This document shows, in pieces, positions 1 through 5,479 of a stretch of DNA of 5,479 nucleotides (the first letter of the stretch is position 1; every line of letters starts with the position of its first letter). The translations under genes and the position numbers were made by a program. Below the pieces are notes generated by a model, which had not been told where the DNA came from, did not search any database, and worked only from the letters and a program-made list of their open reading frames with translations. The stretch is from an uncultured Clostridia bacterium (lineage in GTDB: Bacteria; Bacillota; Clostridia; Oscillospirales; Oscillospiraceae): NCBI GenBank assembly GCA_947177005.1, contig CAMWSZ010000236.1, positions 1 to 5,479 on the forward strand, read 5' to 3'.

Positions 1-2768
1 ATTTCATTCTGTTCCGACAGAAGCACACCGTCCGCCAACAAACTTATTGTTCCTGTAGCACTTTCACCCAGAGAAGTCAAAGCAGCTGCGGTTAGCTTCG
101 CATAGTAGTATGGAGTACCTGTACTCTGGGTTGCATTCAATGTGATAGAATTTGCTGTACCCGTCAAACGGAACGTCACGGCTTCTGGGGAGCCGGTAAT
201 GCGGGCCACAAGGTCCGTTTCTTCTAAAATACGCCGACCGCCTACAGGACTGACGATATAACCGGTAACATCTTCAGAATTTTCCACAGTTATATCCCAG
301 CTCCCTCTGGTCAGAACATCCTGCTGATTAGACGCAAAGATAGAACGGGGATCATTAAAGAAATTGATGAAGTAATCCATCATTTCATGACCATGTTTCA
401 CACCATTATTGACCGACTTGACATAGGGTGTATAGAAGCCACCGCTGCTTTCGCCAAAGTTTGCCCACACCAGGAAATAGGAGGCACTGCTTTCGGATAC
501 AATATCCAAAATATCCTGATACCAGTCTTTGTACTCATTTCCGCTACGCCGCAGTGCTTTATCAGGAGTATCGCCCAGATCTGGCTCCGCCGCGCCGGTC
601 TCCGTTACAGCGGCCAGCTTACCATGTCCCACCGCGAAATCACAAACCAGTTCCAATTCCTTGATAAATTGGCCAATCCAAAGATCGTCTCTGCCGCGGG
701 GACTGGTATGGTACATATCAAAACCAACCATATCCACATAGGCGTCGCCGGGATACCGTTCCTCATATTCCGCCAAGCTCTCTGCCTCGCTGCCGGGACC
801 ATAGACGTATATCAGATTATGTACGTCTTTCTCGTCCCGCAGATATTCCACCGTATAACGGAAGATGTTTTTGTAGGTTTCCGCATCGCAGAAAGCCTTT
901 CCCCACCAGAACCAGCTGCCGGTATTCTCATGGAAAGGCCGGAACAGAATCGCGCCGTCTACCTGATGGGCAAAATCAGCAATCAAATCCAGGAAAGCAT
1001 TATATTCGGTATTGTACGCGCCTCCGGGAAGAATCTCGTTGGCAACATCTCCCGTCAGATCATTCGGAGTGTACACACTGAAGTCATAGGCCGCATAAGA
1101 CGGATCACCGTTCTGTGCTTCCAATCTTCTGATATTGGAGAAATTCGGAGTATGGCTGGAAAGAGTGACAATAGCGCCCTGTTCAATATTCCAGTTTGCC
1201 AGAACAGCAGCCGCCCTGACTCGGTTTTCGGGAGTATCCTCCAACGCCTGGTCCGGGAACATCTTATTGTGCTGCTCATTTACATTGTACTCGTTGCCCA
1301 CCAAACTGAGCGTATCAAAGCCAACGATACCAGCATAAGAACCGGTAACATCATAGATATCGGACCACGAATCTCCGGAACCGGCTTTCTGCCAAGTACT
1401 GTCCTGATGACCGAAAATTGCGCTCTTGGATTCCCCAACAGCCAGAAGATAAGCGTAGAGTTTCCGGGCGCTGGCATCGGCATTGCTGTCCACCATTTTG
1501 ATTGTGGACGGGATGCCGGTTTCTATCTCTTTGCCGTCTTGCGTATATGTGACCAGCATTCCTCCAGAAGTAAATATTTCTCTGTCATCGGCTGGGTCTA
1601 CTGTAGCGTCAACATAGATGTCATCAACATCTGCCGCGGAAAAGGTAATATTGTCCAGATAAACCGGCCCCTGATAGGACGTCTTGCTGCCAACGATGCC
1701 GAGGGTCCAATCCGTTATGGAATCAGAAGCAATAGGGTAGAAGTCGATCTTAAAAACCGATTTTTTCAGGCCGATGCCGAAATCAAAAGCGTTTTCAATA
1801 TTTACTGCCGCGTCAACACCGGAAATATTCGCGCTGTCGGAAGAGAATTTGATTTTCAGCGTACCGTCCAACGCAGCGGGATCGAAAATGACATCCATTG
1901 TCAGTGTATTCGCGCCCCGCAGGGGAAGTCCAGTCTCGTTGTCATACTTAATTTTTGCTTCGGACCAGTCCTCGCCTGCGTTGCCGGAATAATCCACATT
2001 CAGCCGGAGCATACCATCTTCCCAATCGATTCCACACTGTCCAGGCTGATAATTGTATCCGTCGATGGCAGACCAGCCGTTGATATCCTTGTCAAAGGTC
2101 AGTGTAACAGGAAGTTCTTCTCCCGGTTGAACTGGGGGTTGTTCAGACTCGGTTGACTTCAGGACGGAAATGTTATCCAGCCAGATAGAACCGCTGTATG
2201 TGGTATTGCATCCAATCACACAGACCGCCCAGTCCTTTACGGCACTGGCAGAAATCTTATTGAACGTGATCTCTGTGGAAACCAGCGACTGTCCGCTGCC
2301 AATCTCCTTCGCAGCAGAGGTATCTAACGTGAGATCTTTGTCAACACCCGCATCGCCAGAATAGATTTTGATTTTCAGCTCACCGTCAGTCAGCCGGTCC
2401 GTCTCATAAATTACGTCAAGGCGCATACAGTCAGCGCCGGAAAAATCCTGTCCCGGATCGCTCCAGCTGCACACGGCGACCTGTGCCCAGCTGTTGTCAC
2501 CATCATGGGAATAATCGACATCCAACCGAAGCATACCGTTCTCAGCAGTTACCGTGCAGGGATTGCCGTGATAGCTGCTGTCCCAGCCGTCACCGTAGTA
2601 CCAACCCTCAAGATCACTTTCAAAGTTCCACTGGCTGATTGTCTCGCGGTTATTTTCATCATCTCCTGCCAATGCGGTCAGGCTCAGACCGGAAAAGCAG
2701 CTGAGCGTCATCGCCGTACACAGCAGCCCCGCGGTCAGCTGTCTTGCTGCATTTTTGATTTTGCTCAT
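1..2768 (-). CDS. Secreted GH26 beta-mannanase with two N-terminal binding modules (3' end beyond window)
   Basis: This gene encodes an extracellular endo-acting glycoside hydrolase of family 26, most likely a beta-1,4-mannanase. The frame is open from the ATG at 2768 to the left edge, giving 922 complete codons. Residues 1-34 are a signal peptide (basic MSKIKNAAR start, hydrophobic core, A-L-A cleavage site). Two related beta-sandwich modules follow at about 44-204 and 219-378, separated by a Pro/Glu-rich linker. The GH26 domain runs from about 425 to 815. Visible motifs are FGHQDSTW (His454), SSHTPNF (His539), FRPFHENTGSWFWWG with His613, acid/base Glu614 and Trp619, GFDMYHT (Tyr686), VTETG with nucleophile Glu723, and FLVWANF (Trp768). 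The 109-residue spacing of the two glutamates fits Cellvibrio Man26A (Glu212 and Glu320). An Ig-like module (GYIVSPVGG onward, about 845-922) is cut by the edge. The ATG at 2768 is chosen because a strong Shine-Dalgarno precedes it. The first 400 codons lie in the 1312-bp duplication. Mannan specificity is inferred from the family; rare GH26 members act on other glycans. Confidence 0.95.
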   Translation of the reverse strand, partial: MSKIKNAARQLTAGLLCTAMTLSCFSGLSLTALAGDDENNRETISQWNFESDLEGWYYGDGWDSSYHGNPCTVTAENGMLRLDVDYSHDGDNSWAQVAVCSWSDPGQDFSGADCMRLDVIYETDRLTDGELKIKIYSGDAGVDKDLTLDTSAAKEIGSGQSLVSTEITFNKISASAVKDWAVCVIGCNTTYSGSIWLDNISVLKSTESEQPPVQPGEELPVTLTFDKDINGWSAIDGYNYQPGQCGIDWEDGMLRLNVDYSGNAGEDWSEAKIKYDNETGLPLRGANTLTMDVIFDPAALDGTLKIKFSSDSANISGVDAAVNIENAFDFGIGLKKSVFKIDFYPIASDSITDWTLGIVGSKTSYQGPVYLDNITFSAADVDDIYVDATVDPADDREIFTSGGMLVTYTQDGKEIETGIPSTIKMVDSNADASARKLYAYLLAVGESKSAIFGHQDSTWQKAGSGDSWSDIYDVTGSYAGIVGFDTLSLVGNEYNVNEQHNKMFPDQALEDTPENRVRAAAVLANWNIEQGAIVTLSSHTPNFSNIRRLEAQNGDPSYAAYDFSVYTPNDLTGDVANEILPGGAYNTEYNAFLDLIADFAHQVDGAILFRPFHENTGSWFWWGKAFCDAETYKNIFRYTVEYLRDEKDVHNLIYVYGPGSEAESLAEYEERYPGDAYVDMVGFDMYHTSPRGRDDLWIGQFIKELELVCDFAVGHGKLAAVTETGAAEPDLGDTPDKALRRSGNEYKDWYQDILDIVSESSASYFLVWANFGESSGGFYTPYVKSVNNGVKHGHEMMDYFINFFNDPRSIFASNQQDVLTRGSWDITVENSEDVTGYIVSPVGGRRILEETDLVARITGSPEAVTFRLTGTANSITLNATQSTGTPYYYAKLTAAALTSLGESATGTISLLADGVLLSEQNE

Positions 2769-2774
2769 TTTGGT

Positions 2775-2784
2775 CTTCCTTTCC
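2775..2784 (-). promoter_or_regulatory. Ribosome binding site of the GH26 gene
   Basis: GGAAAGGAAG sits 6 nt before the ATG at 2768. It is stronger and better placed than anything before the in-frame ATG at 2822. It therefore decides the start and places the signal peptide at the very N-terminus. Confidence 0.8.
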
Positions 2785-2785
2785 A

Positions 2786-2805
2786 CTGCACAGTTCCCTG
2801 TGCAG
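2786..2805 (-). promoter_or_regulatory. Perfect 8-bp hairpin in the leader of the GH26 gene (copy A)
   Basis: On the minus strand CTGCACAG and CTGTGCAG flank a GGAA loop, a perfect 8-bp inverted repeat with a 4-nt loop. It ends one base before the Shine-Dalgarno stretch and lies 17 nt before the ATG. No run of U follows, so it is not a typical intrinsic terminator. An RNA processing or stability hairpin, a translation modulator or a small operator are all possible. Its role is inferred. Confidence 0.65.
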
Positions 2806-2818
2806 CTGATGAATGATT

Positions 2819-2878
2819 TCATGAATTACTCTTCAATTTTTGCTCTATCTGGAAATTTTCATTGATGCCAGGATAAAT
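2819..2878 (-). pseudogene. DUF624 3'-end remnant left by the duplication
   Basis: These 60 bases encode the last 19 residues (IYPGINENFQIEQKLKSNS) and the TGA of the DUF624 gene, identical to 4131-4190, with no start or upstream body. The fragment is a by-product of the tandem duplication. Read in another frame, it supplies the novel tail and TAG stop of the truncated two-module protein. It also carries the ATGA junction into the leader of the full-length mannanase. Confidence 0.9.
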
Positions 2879-4080
2879 GAAGTAAATATTTCTCTGTCAT
2901 CGGCTGGGTCTACTGTAGCGTCAACATAGATGTCATCAACATCTGCCGCGGAAAAGGTAATATTGTCCAGATAAACCGGCCCCTGATAGGACGTCTTGCT
3001 GCCAACGATGCCGAGGGTCCAATCCGTTATGGAATCAGAAGCAATAGGGTAGAAGTCGATCTTAAAAACCGATTTTTTCAGGCCGATGCCGAAATCAAAA
3101 GCGTTTTCAATATTTACTGCCGCGTCAACACCGGAAATATTCGCGCTGTCGGAAGAGAATTTGATTTTCAGCGTACCGTCCAACGCAGCGGGATCGAAAA
3201 TGACATCCATTGTCAGTGTATTCGCGCCCCGCAGGGGAAGTCCAGTCTCGTTGTCATACTTAATTTTTGCTTCGGACCAGTCCTCGCCTGCGTTGCCGGA
3301 ATAATCCACATTCAGCCGGAGCATACCATCTTCCCAATCGATTCCACACTGTCCAGGCTGATAATTGTATCCGTCGATGGCAGACCAGCCGTTGATATCC
3401 TTGTCAAAGGTCAGTGTAACAGGAAGTTCTTCTCCCGGTTGAACTGGGGGTTGTTCAGACTCGGTTGACTTCAGGACGGAAATGTTATCCAGCCAGATAG
3501 AACCGCTGTATGTGGTATTGCATCCAATCACACAGACCGCCCAGTCCTTTACGGCACTGGCAGAAATCTTATTGAACGTGATCTCTGTGGAAACCAGCGA
3601 CTGTCCGCTGCCAATCTCCTTCGCAGCAGAGGTATCTAACGTGAGATCTTTGTCAACACCCGCATCGCCAGAATAGATTTTGATTTTCAGCTCACCGTCA
3701 GTCAGCCGGTCCGTCTCATAAATTACGTCAAGGCGCATACAGTCAGCGCCGGAAAAATCCTGTCCCGGATCGCTCCAGCTGCACACGGCGACCTGTGCCC
3801 AGCTGTTGTCACCATCATGGGAATAATCGACATCCAACCGAAGCATACCGTTCTCAGCAGTTACCGTGCAGGGATTGCCGTGATAGCTGCTGTCCCAGCC
3901 GTCACCGTAGTACCAACCCTCAAGATCACTTTCAAAGTTCCACTGGCTGATTGTCTCGCGGTTATTTTCATCATCTCCTGCCAATGCGGTCAGGCTCAGA
4001 CCGGAAAAGCAGCTGAGCGTCATCGCCGTACACAGCAGCCCCGCGGTCAGCTGTCTTGCTGCATTTTTGATTTTGCTCAT
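2845..4080 (-). CDS. Secreted twin carbohydrate-binding-module protein, truncated duplicate of the GH26 gene
   Basis: This 411-residue product matches residues 1-400 of the neighbouring GH26 mannanase exactly and lacks the catalytic domain. It has a signal peptide (1-34, cleavage after A-L-A) and two modules of about 160 residues each (44-204 and 219-378). The modules are mutually related: GMLRLDVDYS against GMLRLNVDYS, LKIKI against LKIKF, DWAVCVIG against DWTLGIVG, and a closing strand WLDNIS against YLDNIT. The fold signature suggests a CBM23-, CBM27- or CBM11-like mannan/glucan-binding beta-sandwich, but the exact family cannot be fixed by eye. After Thr400 the frame crosses the duplication junction into leftover DUF624 sequence, adds the novel tail SFILASMKISR and stops at TAG (2845-2847). 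It would be secreted and bind polysaccharide without cutting it. The ATG at 4080 has a strong Shine-Dalgarno. An upstream in-frame ATG at 4134, overlapping the DUF624 stop as ATGA, would add 18 residues before the signal peptide and is less likely. It could be a young functional gene, a decaying partial copy or an assembly artefact. Confidence 0.8.
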   Translation of the reverse strand: MSKIKNAARQLTAGLLCTAMTLSCFSGLSLTALAGDDENNRETISQWNFESDLEGWYYGDGWDSSYHGNPCTVTAENGMLRLDVDYSHDGDNSWAQVAVCSWSDPGQDFSGADCMRLDVIYETDRLTDGELKIKIYSGDAGVDKDLTLDTSAAKEIGSGQSLVSTEITFNKISASAVKDWAVCVIGCNTTYSGSIWLDNISVLKSTESEQPPVQPGEELPVTLTFDKDINGWSAIDGYNYQPGQCGIDWEDGMLRLNVDYSGNAGEDWSEAKIKYDNETGLPLRGANTLTMDVIFDPAALDGTLKIKFSSDSANISGVDAAVNIENAFDFGIGLKKSVFKIDFYPIASDSITDWTLGIVGSKTSYQGPVYLDNITFSAADVDDIYVDATVDPADDREIFTSFILASMKISR

Positions 4081-4086
4081 TTTGGT

Positions 4087-4096
4087 CTTCCTTTCC
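4087..4096 (-). promoter_or_regulatory. Ribosome binding site of the two-module gene
   Basis: This is the same GGAAAGGAAG, 6 nt before the ATG at 4080. It supports that start over the ATG at 4134, which has only a weak GAAGAG upstream but overlaps the DUF624 stop as ATGA. Confidence 0.8.
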
Positions 4097-4097
4097 A

Positions 4098-4117
4098 CTG
4101 CACAGTTCCCTGTGCAG
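4098..4117 (-). promoter_or_regulatory. Perfect 8-bp hairpin in the leader of the two-module gene (copy B)
   Basis: This is identical to the copy A hairpin and lies in the 50-bp gap between the DUF624 stop and the start at 4080. It is the ancestral position of the element, between the DUF624 gene and its downstream secreted-protein gene. Such intercistronic hairpins can set different mRNA stability for membrane and secreted products of one operon. That role is inferred from position only. Confidence 0.65.
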
Positions 4118-4130
4118 CTGATGAATGATT

Positions 4131-4883
4131 TCATGAATTACTCTTCAATTTTTGCTCTATCTGGAAATTTTCATTGATGCCAGGATAAATCAGGAATAAC
4201 GCCGGAAGTACGGGAAGCCAGAGATTAAGAAACGGGAGCAGGGACACGGCAAACATGAAAAAACGCAAAAACAGGCCAATGTAACAGGCCAAAATGGACA
4301 GCGCGGCGATACTTCTGGGAAACTGCCCAAGAAACAGCAGTCCGGAATTCTTCAGCAGCTGGAGAAGCGTCAAATCCATAAGGGCAAGCTGGGGCCAAAG
4401 ATAGAGGGATACAGCCAGTACCAGCAGAACTCCCGCAGTCAGACCTGCGCCTACAGCCGTACTCAGTCCCAAGATTCCGGCGTGGAAGAGCAGGAAAAAC
4501 TGTGTTCCCAACAGCAGTCCGCCAACGGCTCCCGGCAGAAGGGTGCTTTTTGCGTTGCGTTTCCACGCTTTCTTGTAGGTGTGCCACCAGAACCCCGGTT
4601 CATCCCGCAGGGACCGCAGGACCGTGTCCGCCAAGCCGCACAGCCCCGGTCCGGCGATTGCGCCGCCGGTCAATCCCGCTGCCGGCGCGAAGAGCAGTAC
4701 ATGGGAAGTGATTGCAAATGCTGTGCCAATGATAAAGGGGACACATCCCAGCAATGCCAGGAATCCCGCCCGGAAAAACCGGCTGAAATCCCGGTCCAAC
4801 AGTTCCCACAGCCGTGCAAACCCCTTTTTGCGGGGCAGGTCCTCTTCGGGAGCTTCTTTGTTCAGGTTTGGATAAAATCCCAT
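4131..4883 (-). CDS. DUF624 / YesL-family integral membrane protein
   Basis: This complete 250-residue membrane protein has the layout of the DUF624 (YesL) family, often found in carbohydrate ABC-transporter and polysaccharide-degradation operons of Firmicutes. Its molecular function is not established. A charged N-terminus (1-38) leads into hydrophobic segments at about 40-60, 62-80, 116-136, 142-164, 190-216 and 218-233. The family-like Gly-Pro motif AGPGLCGL lies at 77-84, and a charged aromatic stretch RDEPGFWWHTYKKAWKRN at 93-110 resembles the conserved DUF624 loop. The ATG at 4883 is preceded by AAAGGAG with an 8-nt spacer. The gene starts 18 bp after the upstream membrane-anchored gene, and its TGA overlaps an ATG (ATGA) at the head of the duplicated leader, so it is probably co-transcribed with both neighbours. 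Codons 232-250 and the stop lie inside duplication copy B and are repeated as a remnant at 2819-2878. The gene itself is undamaged. The family call is firm; a role in mannan uptake or its regulation is inferred from context. Confidence 0.85.
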   Translation of the reverse strand: MGFYPNLNKEAPEEDLPRKKGFARLWELLDRDFSRFFRAGFLALLGCVPFIIGTAFAITSHVLLFAPAAGLTGGAIAGPGLCGLADTVLRSLRDEPGFWWHTYKKAWKRNAKSTLLPGAVGGLLLGTQFFLLFHAGILGLSTAVGAGLTAGVLLVLAVSLYLWPQLALMDLTLLQLLKNSGLLFLGQFPRSIAALSILACYIGLFLRFFMFAVSLLPFLNLWLPVLPALFLIYPGINENFQIEQKLKSNS

Positions 4884-4891
4884 GCCGCATA

Positions 4892-4898
4892 CTCCTTT
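4892..4898 (-). promoter_or_regulatory. Ribosome binding site of the DUF624 gene
   Basis: AAAGGAG with an 8-nt spacer precedes the ATG at 4883. It fills most of the 18-bp gap after the upstream gene's stop, which leaves no room for a promoter and supports co-transcription. Confidence 0.8.
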
Positions 4899-4901
4899 CT
4901 C

Positions 4902-5479
4902 TTAAAACAGCGCAGTCCATAGGGCCTCTGCGCCGGTGAAAGCCTGCTGGTCTTCATCGTTCAGGATCATGCGGCGCGCAAACCACAGCCCGCCGGTGTC
5001 TCCGGCCATAAATGTGATATCTTTCACCGCTTCGCACTGGCTCCAGGGAAGCGCCATTTTTTCCCATTCCCGCGCCCCTTCCGGCGGAGTGGAGCCGTCA
5101 AGATAGGATAAGGCTTCGTGGGCGGCCTGAAAGCTGGCGGGGTCGTCCAGGAGAAATATCCCGCTCTGTCTCGTATAGAAGTCCGCATTCAATTTGTCCA
5201 CATTCGCGGTCATATCCATCACCGCTGCGTCATCCAGGTCCATGGAGAGATAGTCAATACGGATCACATTCAGGGCTACGGAGACTTCCCCGTCCCCATT
5301 GACATCCGGGCAAACGCTTTCCAGTGCGTCCTGCAAGGCTGCAATTTCGTCACTGGTGGGAGTAAACCGCACGACCATAGCGACCGAACAGTCAGGCGTG
5401 TCTTTGCTTCCCCGCTCCCAAACGGAAAAAACGATAACAGCGATTGCCAGCACAGCAATCAGGATATACCGCTTATGGT
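4902..5479 (-). CDS. Membrane-anchored extracytoplasmic protein of unrecognised family (5' end beyond window)
   Basis: The frame is open from the right edge to a TAA at 4902-4904, with 191 residues visible. They begin HKRYILIAVLAIAVIVFSVW, a basic cluster followed by one strongly hydrophobic segment. This looks like an N-terminal membrane anchor or uncleaved signal sequence, with the remaining roughly 170 acidic residues outside the membrane. The true start probably lies only a few codons beyond the edge. An internal GTG at 5453 would cut into the anchor and is rejected as the start. The soluble part contains DVNGDGEVSV (visible residues 58-67), which resembles a DxNxDG calcium-binding loop but lacks the acidic residue expected at loop position 12. 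No catalytic motif was recognised. It lies 18 bp upstream of the DUF624 gene in the same direction, so the two are probably one operon, perhaps behind ABC transporter genes outside the window. The function is unknown; an accessory role at the cell surface is only a guess. Confidence 0.8.
   Translation of the reverse strand, partial: HKRYILIAVLAIAVIVFSVWERGSKDTPDCSVAMVVRFTPTSDEIAALQDALESVCPDVNGDGEVSVALNVIRIDYLSMDLDDAAVMDMTANVDKLNADFYTRQSGIFLLDDPASFQAAHEALSYLDGSTPPEGAREWEKMALPWSQCEAVKDITFMAGDTGGLWFARRMILNDEDQQAFTGAEALWTALF

Larger units (their letters stand above)
1567..2878 (-). repeat. 1312-bp tandem direct repeat, copy A
   Basis: This is the left copy of an exact tandem duplication, with every position p matching p+1312. 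It covers codons 1-400 of the full-length GH26 gene, the 50-bp leader with hairpin and ribosome binding site, and the last 19 codons plus stop of the DUF624 gene. The left limit is set by a mismatch at 1566 (a) against 2878 (t). I compared most of both copies base by base and saw no difference; the rest match through identical translations. Confidence 0.95.
2879..4190 (-). repeat. 1312-bp tandem direct repeat, copy B
   Basis: This is the right copy, starting on the base after copy A ends. The right limit is set by a mismatch at 4191 (c) against 2879 (g). It encodes the 5' two-module half of the mannanase gene, which here runs out of frame into the DUF624 remnant, and it supplies the genuine 3' end of the intact DUF624 gene. 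The unit is 1312 bp, one more than a multiple of three. No terminal inverted repeats, transposase gene or flanking target duplication were seen, so a segmental tandem duplication fits better than an insertion element. Confidence 0.95.

Noticed and set aside
387..2156. A 589-codon open frame on the plus strand
   Set aside because: It is antisense to the GH26 gene in exact codon register. It stays open because the mannanase rarely uses TTA, CTA or TCA codons, and it ends at the TCA serine codon S205. The minus strand shows a complete GH26 active site.
2690..2768. Lipoprotein signal in the mannanase (cysteines at 17 and 24)
   Set aside because: Neither cysteine has a proper lipobox (G-L-L-C and T-L-S-C), and a standard A-L-A cleavage site follows.
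2786..2805. Intrinsic terminator between the two-module gene and the mannanase
   Set aside because: The stem is perfect, but purine-rich Shine-Dalgarno sequence follows on the transcribed strand instead of a U-tract.
3086..4128. Plus-strand open frames that appear twice, 1312 bp apart
   Set aside because: Their repetition only reflects the tandem duplication. They are antisense to the two-module coding sequence and show no ribosome binding site or domain.
4081..4190. Promoter within the duplicated leader
   Set aside because: The best candidate (TTGAAG, 17-nt spacer, TTCATC) has a poor -10 box, so independent transcription of either copy is not supported.
1567..4190. Insertion sequence or composite mobile element
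   Set aside because: There is no transposase, no terminal inverted repeats and no target-site duplication; the repeated unit is made only of local gene parts.
4482..4922. Overlapping open frames on both strands across the DUF624 gene
   Set aside because: They encode low-complexity Arg/Pro/Gly/Ser-rich sequence in GC-rich DNA. The DUF624 frame has membrane segments and a good ribosome binding site.
5270..5310. Dockerin domain suggested by DVNGDGEV
   Set aside because: There is only one loop, the acidic residue at loop position 12 is missing, no dockerin helix or second repeat follows, and the protein is membrane anchored.

Overview
All genes in this window lie on the minus strand, so they are described from high to low coordinate. 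GC is close to half, the ribosome binding sites are strong AGGAG-like sequences, and the layout is membrane accessory protein, DUF624 (YesL-type) protein, then secreted mannanase. This points to a gut-type Firmicute (Clostridia: Oscillospiraceae, Ruminococcaceae or Lachnospiraceae-like) and a beta-mannan or related polysaccharide utilisation locus. That assignment is inferred from family content; nothing in the window fixes the species.

The order of transcription is as follows. (1) At 5479-4902 is the end of a membrane-anchored extracytoplasmic protein of unrecognised family, cut by the window edge. (2) At 4883-4131, 18 bp further on, is a complete 250-residue DUF624 membrane protein. (3) At 4080-2845 is a secreted protein of 411 residues made only of a signal peptide and two carbohydrate-binding-type beta-sandwich modules. 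(4) From 2768 off the left edge is a large secreted GH26 beta-mannanase, with 922 codons visible. It has the same signal peptide and the same two modules, then a complete GH26 catalytic domain with both catalytic glutamates, then the start of an Ig-like module.

The main event is a 1312-bp tandem direct duplication. Positions 1567-2878 and 2879-4190 abut with no spacer, and I found no difference between them by eye. One breakpoint lies inside the mannanase gene, just before the catalytic domain. The other lies inside the DUF624 gene, 19 codons before its stop. The DUF624 gene and the full mannanase gene both stay intact. Between them a new gene arises: signal peptide and both binding modules, ending after a short out-of-frame tail encoded by the leftover DUF624 3' end. 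The 50-bp leader with a perfect 8-bp hairpin and a strong ribosome binding site is duplicated too, so both copies carry the same translation signals.

If real, the locus makes a catalytically dead, secreted twin-binding-module protein alongside the active mannanase, and the direct repeat could expand or collapse by recombination. If not real, it is an assembly artefact. The sequence alone cannot decide this. No RNA genes, CRISPR arrays, IS elements or convincing terminators were seen. There is no gene-free stretch over 300 bp.
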